NCBI GenBank assembly: GCA_902476265.1
Contig: CABSCP010000001.1
Coordinates: 372,001 to 436,000 of the forward strand
Reading direction: 5' to 3'
Length of the DNA stretch: 64,000 nucleotides
Origin: an uncultured Lachnospiraceae bacterium
Lineage (GTDB): Bacteria; Bacillota; Clostridia; Lachnospirales; Lachnospiraceae
The position numbers and the translations under genes are program-made. Below, piece after piece: positions 8,083-16,460 of the stretch. The first letter of the stretch is position 1. Each line of letters starts with the position of its first letter. Under the pieces are notes generated by a model that was not told where the DNA came from, searched no databases, and worked only from the letters and a program-made list of their open reading frames with translations.

Positions 8083-9438
8083 ATGAAGGGTTACAAAAAA
8101 TTATTGGCGTTGGGACTGGCAGCGGTGATGGCCGTTTCTATGGCGGCATGCGGTTTAGCTCCCGGGGAAAAAGAGAACGTGGCCGGAGAAACCAAAACAA
8201 CAGAAGACAAAGGTTCTGCGGGCGCGGTGGATGAAACAGCCTGTGAGCTCACATTCTGGCATGTGTTTACAGAGGATCAGAAGCTGGATATCATTGACAA
8301 TTACATCAGGGAATTTAATAAACAGTATCCCAATGTCAAGGTGGAGCAGGTTTATGTGACAGACGAAGAATATGTGACGAAGCTGAAGGTGGCGGCGGCT
8401 ACCGGAACCCAGGGAGACGTATTCTTTGCGTATGGCGGCGGTCAGGCAAGAGCTTACGTGGATGCGGGCGTGGTGATGCCGCTGGATGATTATTATGAAA
8501 AAACGGGATTGAATGATAAACTGCTGGGCGGTACGCTGACTTACTGCACTTATGATGACAAGGTCTATGGGATTCCGTTAAAACAATGGGCAGGAGTGCT
8601 GTATTGTAATCAGTCTATTTTTGACCAATACAGTGTGGAGATTCCCCATACCTGGGAAGAATTTGAAAAGGCGATTGCAGTATTTCAGGAAAATGGGGTG
8701 ACTCCTCTGGCATTAGGAGCGGGGGACGCGTGGCATATTGCCATGTACCAGAATGCGCTGGCAGTTCGGTTTGCAGGGCCCGATTACTGTAACCGGATGC
8801 TGGCGGGAGAGGCCGGCTTTGTGACAGATGACATCATCAAGTCCGCGCAGGCGGTCATTGACTTAAATCAGGAAGGCGCTTTTACACCCAATACGCTGGG
8901 ATATAACTCCGAAGAAGCGGAAGCGGAGTTCTATATGGGCAATGTGGCCATGTTCTATGGGGGAAGCTGGGCATGTGCAGATGTGGACAAAGAAGGAAAT
9001 GCAACCAAAGGAAACTGCACCGTGACTTACCTGCCCACTGTGGAAGGCGGAAAAGGGGATGAAAATACTTATTCCGGCGGTGTGATCGATTTCCTGATGA
9101 TCAATCAGAATACCAAAAATCCGGAAATTGCCCTGGCTTTTGCAACCGGCGTGGCGGAATGTATGTCCACCGAATTTTACAAACTGGGCGATTCTCTGCC
9201 GGCATGGAAGGTGGAAGGAATTGATGAATCCCAGATCAGCCCTACACTGATCCAGATCCAGAAGCTGACCGAATCGGCGGATGCCTATGTGCTGGCATGG
9301 GATACCTTCCTGGATAGCTCCGTGACGGAAACACATTATAACCTGCTGCAGGGCTTAATCAGCGGGGAGGTGGATGCGGAAGGGTTTGCGCAGGGAATGC
9401 AGGATTCCATGGATGCGTTTAAAGCATCCAGACAGTAG
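8083..9438 (+). CDS. ABC sugar-binding lipoprotein (family 1)
   Basis: 451-residue extracellular solute-binding lipoprotein. The signal peptide ends in the lipobox MAAC, giving a lipidated Cys at about residue 23, followed by a charged flexible linker rich in Glu, Lys and Thr. The mature part starts LTFWHVFTEDQK and has the two-lobe family 1 pattern (VYVTDEEYVTKLKVAAATGTQGDVFF, YGIPLKQWAGVLYCNQSIF). It captures an oligosaccharide and passes it to the two permeases that follow. No ATPase gene is present; Firmicute importers of this type usually share an MsmK/UgpC-type ATPase encoded elsewhere. Ribosome site AGGAGAAAGAGG. Confidence 0.95.
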   Translation: MKGYKKLLALGLAAVMAVSMAACGLAPGEKENVAGETKTTEDKGSAGAVDETACELTFWHVFTEDQKLDIIDNYIREFNKQYPNVKVEQVYVTDEEYVTKLKVAAATGTQGDVFFAYGGGQARAYVDAGVVMPLDDYYEKTGLNDKLLGGTLTYCTYDDKVYGIPLKQWAGVLYCNQSIFDQYSVEIPHTWEEFEKAIAVFQENGVTPLALGAGDAWHIAMYQNALAVRFAGPDYCNRMLAGEAGFVTDDIIKSAQAVIDLNQEGAFTPNTLGYNSEEAEAEFYMGNVAMFYGGSWACADVDKEGNATKGNCTVTYLPTVEGGKGDENTYSGGVIDFLMINQNTKNPEIALAFATGVAECMSTEFYKLGDSLPAWKVEGIDESQISPTLIQIQKLTESADAYVLAWDTFLDSSVTETHYNLLQGLISGEVDAEGFAQGMQDSMDAFKASRQ

Positions 9439-9461
9439 AAAAGTGAAGGCAGAGGAAAAGT

Positions 9462-10352
9462 ATGGAGCGGGCGTTAAGAGATAAAAAAGCAATTTTGTTT
9501 TTCGTACTGCCGGGGCTGGCGTGGTTTTTGGCGATTGTGATTCTACCGGTTGTCCTTTCCGTCAATTACAGTATTCTGCAGTGGGACGGCATCACGCAGT
9601 CGAAGTTCATCGGGTTTGCAAATTATGGAAACCTGTTAAAGGATCCGCAGTTTCATAAGGCACTGCTAAACTCACTTTATCTGGCGGGGGCATCCGTGTT
9701 CATTCAGCTGCCCGCAGCCATGATACTGGCGCTGGTCTTGGCCCTGGGAGTCCGGGGAGAAAAATTTTTTATGAATGCTTTCTTCATCCCGGTCATCATT
9801 TCCAGCACCGTGATCGCGCAGCTGTGGCGGAAAATTTATCACCCTAACTACGGGCTGTTAAATGCATTTCTGGACAAACTGGGTCTCGCATCCCTCCAGG
9901 CCAACTGGCTGGGGGATGCAGCTACCGTGGTGGCGGCATGTTTTGTGCCGATGGTCTGGCAGTATGTGGGGTATCACATGCTTCTCTACTATTCCTCTGC
10001 AAAATCCATTTCCGCGGATTTATATGAGGCGGCAAAGGCAGACGGCGCAAGCAAATGGCAGATCGCCACGAGGATTGTACTGCCGATGATCCTGCCGATG
10101 ATGCAGGCCAGCACAATTTTTGCCATTATCGGTTCTTTAAAATCCTTCGACATGATTTTTATTCTGACAAACGGAGGACCCAACCATGCCTCAGAAGTGC
10201 CGGCCCTGATCATGTATCAGAAAATTTTCACATCCAATCAATATGGATACGCCAGCGCCATATCCGTGCTGGTAATTCTGGAATGTCTGGCATTTACAGC
10301 TGCTGTGGAATTACTGTTTCATAAGCTGCAGAAAAGGTGGGGCGTGGAATGA
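9462..10352 (+). CDS. ABC sugar permease, MalF/UgpA type
   Basis: 296-residue inner-membrane component of the importer with about six transmembrane segments. The first starts near residue 10 (AILFFVLPGLAWFLAIVILP). The EAA loop that contacts the ATPase reads LYEAAKADGASKWQIATRIVLPMILP (about residues 190-215), and LTNGGPNHASEVPALIMYQKIF is a characteristic MalF-type ending. It begins 23 bases after the binding-protein gene and overlaps the next permease by four bases. Confidence 0.95.
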   Translation: MERALRDKKAILFFVLPGLAWFLAIVILPVVLSVNYSILQWDGITQSKFIGFANYGNLLKDPQFHKALLNSLYLAGASVFIQLPAAMILALVLALGVRGEKFFMNAFFIPVIISSTVIAQLWRKIYHPNYGLLNAFLDKLGLASLQANWLGDAATVVAACFVPMVWQYVGYHMLLYYSSAKSISADLYEAAKADGASKWQIATRIVLPMILPMMQASTIFAIIGSLKSFDMIFILTNGGPNHASEVPALIMYQKIFTSNQYGYASAISVLVILECLAFTAAVELLFHKLQKRWGVE

Positions 10353-11203
10353 CAGGAAAGAACAAAAGAAAGAGGAAAGAAAAAATTGTGGGGAAAACCA
10401 GCCCGGTAGTGCTGTTTGTTTTGGGGATAATTGCGCTGATTCAGCTGTTTCCCCTCTATTGGATGGTTTCCCTGTCCCTGAAAAATAACAATGAAATCTA
10501 TGGGGATAATCTGATCGGGCTGCCTCATAGCTGGGAATGGGGGAACTTTGTAAAAGCGGTGCGGAAAGGAAATATCGGGCAGTATTTTTTCAACAGCGTG
10601 GTGGTGACAGGCCTGACGATAGGATTCACTCTGTTGCTGGCTGCCATGGTGACTTACGCGGTGGTCCGGTTGAAATGGAAGTTGAGTAAACTGGTGTATA
10701 CTACGTTTGTAGTCGGGCTGATGCTGTCCGTACAGGCAGTCCTGCTGCCCCTTTATGTGATGCTTCGACCGATTCTGGACAGCCACTGGGCGTTGATCAT
10801 TCCCTATGTGGCCTTCGCCATGCCTACGGCGGTCATTCTGATAACCGGCGCGCTGAAGGATTTGCCGAAAGAAATTGAGGAAGCCGCATTCATTGACGGC
10901 GCCAATATTTACCGGATCTTTTTTGAACTCATCCTGCCCCTGCTGGCTCCGATATTATCCTCTGTGGGGATTCTGACCTATCTGAATTCCTGGAATGAGC
11001 TGATGCTGGCAGTGACCATGGTGAGCGGTGAAAAATATAAAACAATTACGGTGGGGATCAACGATTTGATCGGAAAATACTCCACAGACTGGGGCATTAT
11101 GGGGGCGGCGCTGACAATCGCCACCCTGCCCACGGTAACACTGTTTGTCTTTTTGAGCAAAAATATACAGAAGAGTCTGACGCTGGGCGCTGTAAAGGGA
11201 TAA
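10349..11203 (+). CDS. ABC sugar permease, MalG/UgpE type
   Basis: 284-residue partner permease. A basic cytoplasmic N-terminus (TGKNKRKRKEK) precedes about six transmembrane segments. The EAA loop is LPKEIEEAAFIDGANIYRIFFELILP. The start is the ATG at 10349 in an ATGA overlap with the preceding stop, behind AAAAGGTGGGG; a GTG at 10337 would add only four residues. With the upstream permease and lipoprotein it forms the membrane channel of the importer. Confidence 0.95.
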   Translation: MTGKNKRKRKEKIVGKTSPVVLFVLGIIALIQLFPLYWMVSLSLKNNNEIYGDNLIGLPHSWEWGNFVKAVRKGNIGQYFFNSVVVTGLTIGFTLLLAAMVTYAVVRLKWKLSKLVYTTFVVGLMLSVQAVLLPLYVMLRPILDSHWALIIPYVAFAMPTAVILITGALKDLPKEIEEAAFIDGANIYRIFFELILPLLAPILSSVGILTYLNSWNELMLAVTMVSGEKYKTITVGINDLIGKYSTDWGIMGAALTIATLPTVTLFVFLSKNIQKSLTLGAVKG

Positions 11204-11242
11204 CACAGCCCGGTAAAGGACGATTGATTGAGAAAGGAAACG

Positions 11243-11995
11243 ATGAGAGCAAAAATAAAAACGATCGTGACAAAAGATTATGAGGAAATGTCCCTGACCT
11301 GTGCCGGACTTGTGAAGAAATGTCTGGATGCAAAGCCGGACAGCCTTTTGTGTTTTCCGGCAGGCAGCACGGCGGTGCGCACCTTTGAAATTCTGTGCAG
11401 AATGAAAGAAGAGGGGACGGTTGATTTTAGCAGGGCGAAATTCGTGGCGCTGGATGAATGGCTGGGACTTTCTCCGGAGGCGGAGGAAGAGGATTGCACG
11501 CATTTTATGATGAAACATCTGTATGGCCCTCTGGAAATTCCGGCAGACCGGCTGGCCCTGTTTGATGTGCATGCAAAAGATTATCAAAAGGAATGCGACA
11601 GAATTGACCGTTATATATGGGAGAACGGAGGAATTGATTTCATGCTGCTGGGACTGGGGATGAACGGTCATCTGGGGCTGAACGAGCCCGGAAGCCCTTT
11701 TGACGAATACACAAAAGTAGTGGAGCTGTCGGAGACGACAAAGACGGTGGGACAGAAATACTTCTCCGCCCCTACGATGCTGACGGGTGGAATCACCGTG
11801 GGAATCCGCCATATGTTTGATACAGGACAGGTGGTTTTACAGGTTTCCGGCGCCCATAAACAGGAAATCATGGAAAAGCTTTATCACAGCGGTGTGTCGG
11901 AGGAACTTCCGGCCTCCGTCTTTAAACTGCTGCCCGGCGGCCTGGTGGTGCTGGATGAAGCGGCGGCGGAAAAAATCCGGGAAGAACTGGATTGA
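11243..11995 (+). CDS. nagB: Glucosamine-6-phosphate deaminase (NagB family)
   Basis: 250-residue cytoplasmic deaminase/isomerase that converts glucosamine-6-phosphate to fructose-6-phosphate and ammonia. Family blocks: FPAGSTAVRTFEIL (phosphate loop), FVALDEWLGLS with the catalytic Asp, and LLGLGMNGHLGLNEPGSPF, the NagB signature with His. The substitution of GLNEP for GFNEP is mild. The ATG at 11243 is preferred over an upstream TTG because AAAGGA lies five bases before it. Last gene of the operon, followed by a strong terminator. No NagA deacetylase is in the operon, so either NagA is encoded elsewhere or the substrate is de-N-acetylated. A related non-NagB isomerase role cannot be ruled out. 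Confidence 0.85.
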   Translation: MRAKIKTIVTKDYEEMSLTCAGLVKKCLDAKPDSLLCFPAGSTAVRTFEILCRMKEEGTVDFSRAKFVALDEWLGLSPEAEEEDCTHFMMKHLYGPLEIPADRLALFDVHAKDYQKECDRIDRYIWENGGIDFMLLGLGMNGHLGLNEPGSPFDEYTKVVELSETTKTVGQKYFSAPTMLTGGITVGIRHMFDTGQVVLQVSGAHKQEIMEKLYHSGVSEELPASVFKLLPGGLVVLDEAAAEKIREELD

Positions 11996-12010
11996 CAGGA
12001 ATGAAGAAAA

Positions 12011-12051
12011 GAACAGCGCAGAAGGAATTTTCCCACCTGCGCTGTTCTTTT
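12011..12051 (+). terminator. Terminator of the glycoside operon
   Basis: GAACAGCGCAG (12011-12021) pairs perfectly with CTGCGCTGTTC (12037-12047), followed by TTTT. It ends the operon that starts at the LacI gene. Confidence 0.92.
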
Positions 12052-12142
12052 ACATCTCAATATTTTTAACGAAAAAGAATGCAATGAGTACGGCTGTGTG
12101 GTATATTTTATAGGTAGAGATTTATGTTTGGGGAAGGTCGAT

Positions 12143-15100
12143 ATGCGGGGTGATACGGTCGGCCCGGGAAGCTGGAAGGGAGTAGAAGGATATATGGGGG
12201 TAGAAAGAAAAGACAGGGAACTGATGGAAGCAGAAGAGTTTGCCCGCACAATCCTGCGGAAATATTTCTGCGAATCAGATATTGAATTTCTGATATCCAC
12301 TTTTGCACCGGATATTATCTGGATCGGCGGCGGGGAAAAAATGATTGCGGAAGGGGCGGAAGAAGTGGCCGCTTATTTCCGCGCAGGTACGGAGGATATG
12401 ATCACCTGCGACATGTATGACGAATATTACTGTGCCAGAAAACTGGGGACGGGGTATATTCTCTGCCAGTGTGTCAGCATGCTGCTATCCAGAAAAGAAA
12501 CCGGTATGTATTTTCACACCAGCCAGAGATGTACGTTTGTATTCCGCAGGGCAGGGGACCGTTTTGAAGTCGTTCATATCCATAATTCCCTTCCCAGCAC
12601 AGAAATACAGGGCGATGAGCTGTTTCCCATCCAGGCATCCAAGGAAGCTTACCGGAAGCTGGAGCGGGTGCTGGAACAGAGGGACAGTCAGATAGAACTG
12701 ATGCTTACCCAGCTGCCGGGAGGAATGATGACCTGTCAGATGGATGATGATTTTACAACGGTCTGGATCCATGAAGGCCTGTCCATGCTTCTGGGCTTTG
12801 ACGACATTTTGGATTTTGAAAAGGCTACTGGCAACCGGTTTGCGGAGCTGATCTTAAAAGAAGACCGCGGCAGGGTTTTCAGGGAAATCAAAGAAGCGCG
12901 CTCCAGAGGAGAGGCATATTATACGGAATACCGGGTTCAGCGCAAGGACGGAAGTCTGTGCTGGGTGGCGGATTTTGGGAAATATATGCCCGCTGCCGCA
13001 GAAGGAGCAGAGCGGATCAATTGTTTCATTTCGGATATCAGTTCCAGAAAAGGCAGAGAACTGGAAATAGAGAGAGTGAATCAGGAGGCGAGGCAGCAGG
13101 CACGGTTTCTTTCGCAGCTGTATGCTACGGTACCCTGCGGGATTCTGCAGTTTTCCACCAAACCGACCCATGATTTGATTTCCGTCAATCCGATGGTCTG
13201 GCAGTTTTACGGTTTCTCTTCGGAAGAAGAATATAGGAAAGAAGTGAAAGACCCCTTTTCCATGGTCCGGGAGGAAGAAAGGGAAGAAATTCTGAAACTG
13301 GCCAATAGCCTGGTGCTGGAAGGCCCTTCTTGTACCTATACCAGAGAGGCCCGGAAAAAGGACGGCACCTCCGTCTGGCTGAGCGTGGTGATGCAGAGAC
13401 TCATCAATGCGGATGGAAAAGAAGTGTTTCAGGCAGTTTTCAGCGATATTACGCGGATGAAGGCGCTGCAGAAGGTTCAGGAGCAGGCACGCCTGATTGA
13501 AAACAGTTCTCTCAGAACGGCGATCTGCACCTCTTACCAGCTGATCGTCAATGTGAATTTGAGCAAAGATAAATATAAGTGTTTTACAGATGAAAAAGAC
13601 CTTTATCTTTTGCAGGACCGGAAAGGCAGTTTCACGCACCTGATTGAAGAAATCATACCTCAGGTGTATCCGGTTTACCGGGAGGACTTCAGACGGATTT
13701 TCCGGAGAGAAAGCATCATGGAAGGGTTCCGGGAAGGCCGGCGGGAAGTTTATATGGAATGCAGGCTCACAGGAAAGGATCAGCAATATCATTGGATTTC
13801 CATGCAGCTGATTGCGGTGGAGAATCCGGTAGGGGAAGATGTTATCGCCATCATGCTGGTGAAGGATCTGGATGAACAGCGAGCCGAAAAGGCCCGGCAG
13901 GAACAGCTGCTGCGGGATGCCCTGGCTGCCGCGGAATCTGCAAACCGGGCGAAATCCGATTTCCTGTCCCGCATGAGCCATGATATTCGGACGCCCATGA
14001 ACGCCATTATCGGAATGAGCGCGATCGGGCAGCTGAAAAAAGATGACCCTGCGCGGATGTTGGACTGCTTTAGAAAAATTGACGAATCCTCCCGGTATCT
14101 CTTGTCTCTGATAAACGATATTCTGGATATGTCCAAAATTGAGTCAGGTAAAATGGAATTGCTTCAAAATCAGTTCGATCTGACGGATATGATCAATGAA
14201 ATCAATGCCATCATTTGTCCCCAGGCTATGGAAAGAGGACTTGTTTTTGAAATCCACCATAAAGAGCCGTTGGAGCGCTATTATAAAGGGGATGTACTCC
14301 GATTGAAACAGATTTTGATGAACCTGCTCTCCAATTCCCTGAAGTTTACGCCGGAGGGAGGAAGTATAACCTTCAGCATCCGGGAAAAGCGGCGTACAAA
14401 CGGCTATGCCTATATAGAGTTTGTGGTGGAGGATACCGGGATCGGCATGTCGGAAAAGTTCCTTTCCCGGGTATTCAATCCGTTTGAACAGGAGTCACCG
14501 GAAATCGCCCGTAATAATGTGGGAAGCGGGCTTGGACTGGCGATTGTATATAATTTGACTCAGCTGATGAACGGGAATATTGAGGTGGAAAGCGTTCCAA
14601 AGAAAGGATCCGTTTTCCGGATATTAATTCCGCTGGAACTGATTTTTGATGATCAGCAGACAGAGCAGCGCAGGAAATCAAAGGAACTTCTGCATGAGGT
14701 AAATGTTCTTGTGGTGGACGATGATCCTATGGTGGGAGAACAGACCGCGGCCATTCTGGGAGAAATCGGCGCGCATACCGTATACCGGGACAGCGGCAGA
14801 GAAGCCGTGGAACTGGTCCGCAAAGAATGGGAAAGAAAAAGGACATTTGATATCGCAATGATTGACTGGAGGATGCCGGATATGGACGGACTGGAAACCA
14901 CCCGGCAAATCCGGCGGATTGTGGGGCCCGACACCACAATCATCATCATCTCCGCATATGACTGGTCCATGATCGAGGAGGATGCGAGGGAAGCAGGGGC
15001 GGATTATTTCATTGCAAAACCCTTCTTCATGGCATCGGTTTATGATACCTTCCTGAATCTGGAAATAAAAAAGCAGGGGCAGGCTTTGGAGGCCGAAAAG

Positions 15101-15526
15101 AAGAGAGATTTTTCACAGTATAGGGTTCTTCTGGTGGAAGATAATGAACTGAATCTTGAAATTGCCCAGACTTTGATGGAACTGAAAGGCTTTCAGGTGG
15201 ATATTGCAAGAGACGGAAAACAGGCGGTGGAAAAGTTTTCGGCTTCTCCGGAAGAGAGCTATAACGTGGTGCTGATGGATATTCGGATGCCCGTAATGAA
15301 CGGACTGGAGGCAACCCGGAAAATCCGCAGCCTTTCACGGAAGGATGCACTGACAGTTCCGCTGATCGCCATGTCCGCTAACGCTTTTGAGGAAGATAAG
15401 GCGCTTGCGTATGGAGCCGGAATGAACGGATATCTGGTAAAACCGTTGGAGACGGATGTGTTGATGCAGACGTTGGAAGCGGTGTGTATCAACGGGAAAA
15501 AGGATGTTTCAGAGGACGCCAGGTAA
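12143..15526 (+). CDS. Hybrid sensor histidine kinase, NTF2-like + PAS + two receivers
   Basis: Soluble hybrid kinase of about 1127 residues with no transmembrane segment. Order: NTF2/SnoaL-like domain (about residues 20-170), PAS domain (185-305), second PAS (325-440), a third PAS-like region (470-585), HisKA with the phospho-His in SHDIRTPMNAIIGM (His613), HATPase (NLLSNSLKFTPEGG, DTGIGM, GSGLGLAIVYNL), then two receiver domains with phospho-Asp 908 (IDWRMPDMDG) and 1046 (LMDIRMPVMNG). There is no output domain, so it works in a phosphorelay or by protein contact. The ATG at 12143 is preferred (GGGGAAGG before it); 12194 is an alternative and a GTG at 12098 is open in frame. It overlaps the convergent COG0523 gene by 38 bases. 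Confidence 0.9.
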   Translation: MRGDTVGPGSWKGVEGYMGVERKDRELMEAEEFARTILRKYFCESDIEFLISTFAPDIIWIGGGEKMIAEGAEEVAAYFRAGTEDMITCDMYDEYYCARKLGTGYILCQCVSMLLSRKETGMYFHTSQRCTFVFRRAGDRFEVVHIHNSLPSTEIQGDELFPIQASKEAYRKLERVLEQRDSQIELMLTQLPGGMMTCQMDDDFTTVWIHEGLSMLLGFDDILDFEKATGNRFAELILKEDRGRVFREIKEARSRGEAYYTEYRVQRKDGSLCWVADFGKYMPAAAEGAERINCFISDISSRKGRELEIERVNQEARQQARFLSQLYATVPCGILQFSTKPTHDLISVNPMVWQFYGFSSEEEYRKEVKDPFSMVREEEREEILKLANSLVLEGPSCTYTREARKKDGTSVWLSVVMQRLINADGKEVFQAVFSDITRMKALQKVQEQARLIENSSLRTAICTSYQLIVNVNLSKDKYKCFTDEKDLYLLQDRKGSFTHLIEEIIPQVYPVYREDFRRIFRRESIMEGFREGRREVYMECRLTGKDQQYHWISMQLIAVENPVGEDVIAIMLVKDLDEQRAEKARQEQLLRDALAAAESANRAKSDFLSRMSHDIRTPMNAIIGMSAIGQLKKDDPARMLDCFRKIDESSRYLLSLINDILDMSKIESGKMELLQNQFDLTDMINEINAIICPQAMERGLVFEIHHKEPLERYYKGDVLRLKQILMNLLSNSLKFTPEGGSITFSIREKRRTNGYAYIEFVVEDTGIGMSEKFLSRVFNPFEQESPEIARNNVGSGLGLAIVYNLTQLMNGNIEVESVPKKGSVFRILIPLELIFDDQQTEQRRKSKELLHEVNVLVVDDDPMVGEQTAAILGEIGAHTVYRDSGREAVELVRKEWERKRTFDIAMIDWRMPDMDGLETTRQIRRIVGPDTTIIIISAYDWSMIEEDAREAGADYFIAKPFFMASVYDTFLNLEIKKQGQALEAEKKRDFSQYRVLLVEDNELNLEIAQTLMELKGFQVDIARDGKQAVEKFSASPEESYNVVLMDIRMPVMNGLEATRKIRSLSRKDALTVPLIAMSANAFEEDKALAYGAGMNGYLVKPLETDVLMQTLEAVCINGKKDVSEDAR

Positions 15527-16436
15527 AGCTGTCCTGGAAAAGGACTTCCCGCAGCCAGGCTCTCTTTAAGCCGGATCCGATAAAAACGGCGCTGTTTTCT
15601 TCGCAGGAGTCTGCGCCTGTAATGCAATAGCGTCCGCCGGCCACATCAAAATAGAAAAGGGCGCTGCCGGCCGTCACAATCCCTTTGGCACGGCTGATTT
15701 TTCCGAACAGGCCAGAGAGCAGGGCTTCCAGGAAGAAAATGAAATGGCTGCAGGAGGGCAGCCTGACATTCTTTAAACATAAGGATTCAAGTTCCGGTTC
15801 GGGGAGCGCCTTGGGCGCCAGCTGTCCGCCGTCCCGGCAGGTGGTCAAAAAAGATTGCCAGACGCTGTCGGGCAGTCGGGAATAGGGTTCGGCGATGCAG
15901 CGGGCAGAGGTTCCCATGGATTGAAGAAGAGCGGTGATATGGGACCGCTCTTCTTTTTCCATGGACTCTGTTTTGGACACCAGGACTGTGCCCGCTGACC
16001 GGATCTGATCCCCGAAAAGATCCGGAAAGTCCCGGGTTTGGCTCAAAAAGGCCCTGCCGTCCACGATGGTCACCGGGGCGAGCAGGCGGATCCGTTCGTA
16101 CTGAATCTGGGAAAGGTTTAAAAGGATGTTCCCAAGCATCGCTGCGCCGGTGGGTTCCACCACAAGGTAATCCGGATTGATGGTATTTGCAATGGTCAGG
16201 ACAGAGGAAGCAAAATCGGTTTTCATGGAGCAGCAGATGCAGCCCTCGGTCAGTTCCCTGACGGAAACTTCATTTTGCAGACTGCCAGCGAAGTCTCTTA
16301 ACTGTGCGCCGTCGATATTGGAACCGGCGTATTCGTTTTCCATCACACAGAAATCTTTCTTCGTCTTTTCTGCCAGCATCTTAATAAAGGTAGTTTTTCC
16401 GGCCCCCAGAAAACCGGATACAATTAGAATGTCCAT
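15489..16436 (-). CDS. COG0523 (CobW/ZNG1-type) G3E GTPase
   Basis: 315-residue G3E-family GTPase, a metal-insertion or metallochaperone class. The P-loop is VSGFLGAGKTTFI at the N-terminus, the family metal motif CxCC is GCICCS (about residue 67), the Walker B-like block is DYLVVEPTGAA, and the guanine motif is near LVSKTES. The CobW C-terminal domain is present but short. It starts 24 bases after the end of the zinc alcohol dehydrogenase gene behind GGGAGGGG, so the two are probably one operon. Inference: it may deliver metal to that enzyme. Its 3' end overlaps the convergent kinase by 38 bases. Confidence 0.88.
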   Translation of the reverse strand: MDILIVSGFLGAGKTTFIKMLAEKTKKDFCVMENEYAGSNIDGAQLRDFAGSLQNEVSVRELTEGCICCSMKTDFASSVLTIANTINPDYLVVEPTGAAMLGNILLNLSQIQYERIRLLAPVTIVDGRAFLSQTRDFPDLFGDQIRSAGTVLVSKTESMEKEERSHITALLQSMGTSARCIAEPYSRLPDSVWQSFLTTCRDGGQLAPKALPEPELESLCLKNVRLPSCSHFIFFLEALLSGLFGKISRAKGIVTAGSALFYFDVAGGRYCITGADSCEENSAVFIGSGLKRAWLREVLFQDSFTWRPLKHPFSR

Positions 16437-16460
16437 GCTTCCCCTCCCGAACCTGTTGGA

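Noticed and set aside
12098..12142. Upstream GTG start for the hybrid kinase
   Set aside because: No ribosome site; ATG codons at 12143 and 12194 have better ones, and the stretch looks like a promoter (TATATT, TATAGG).
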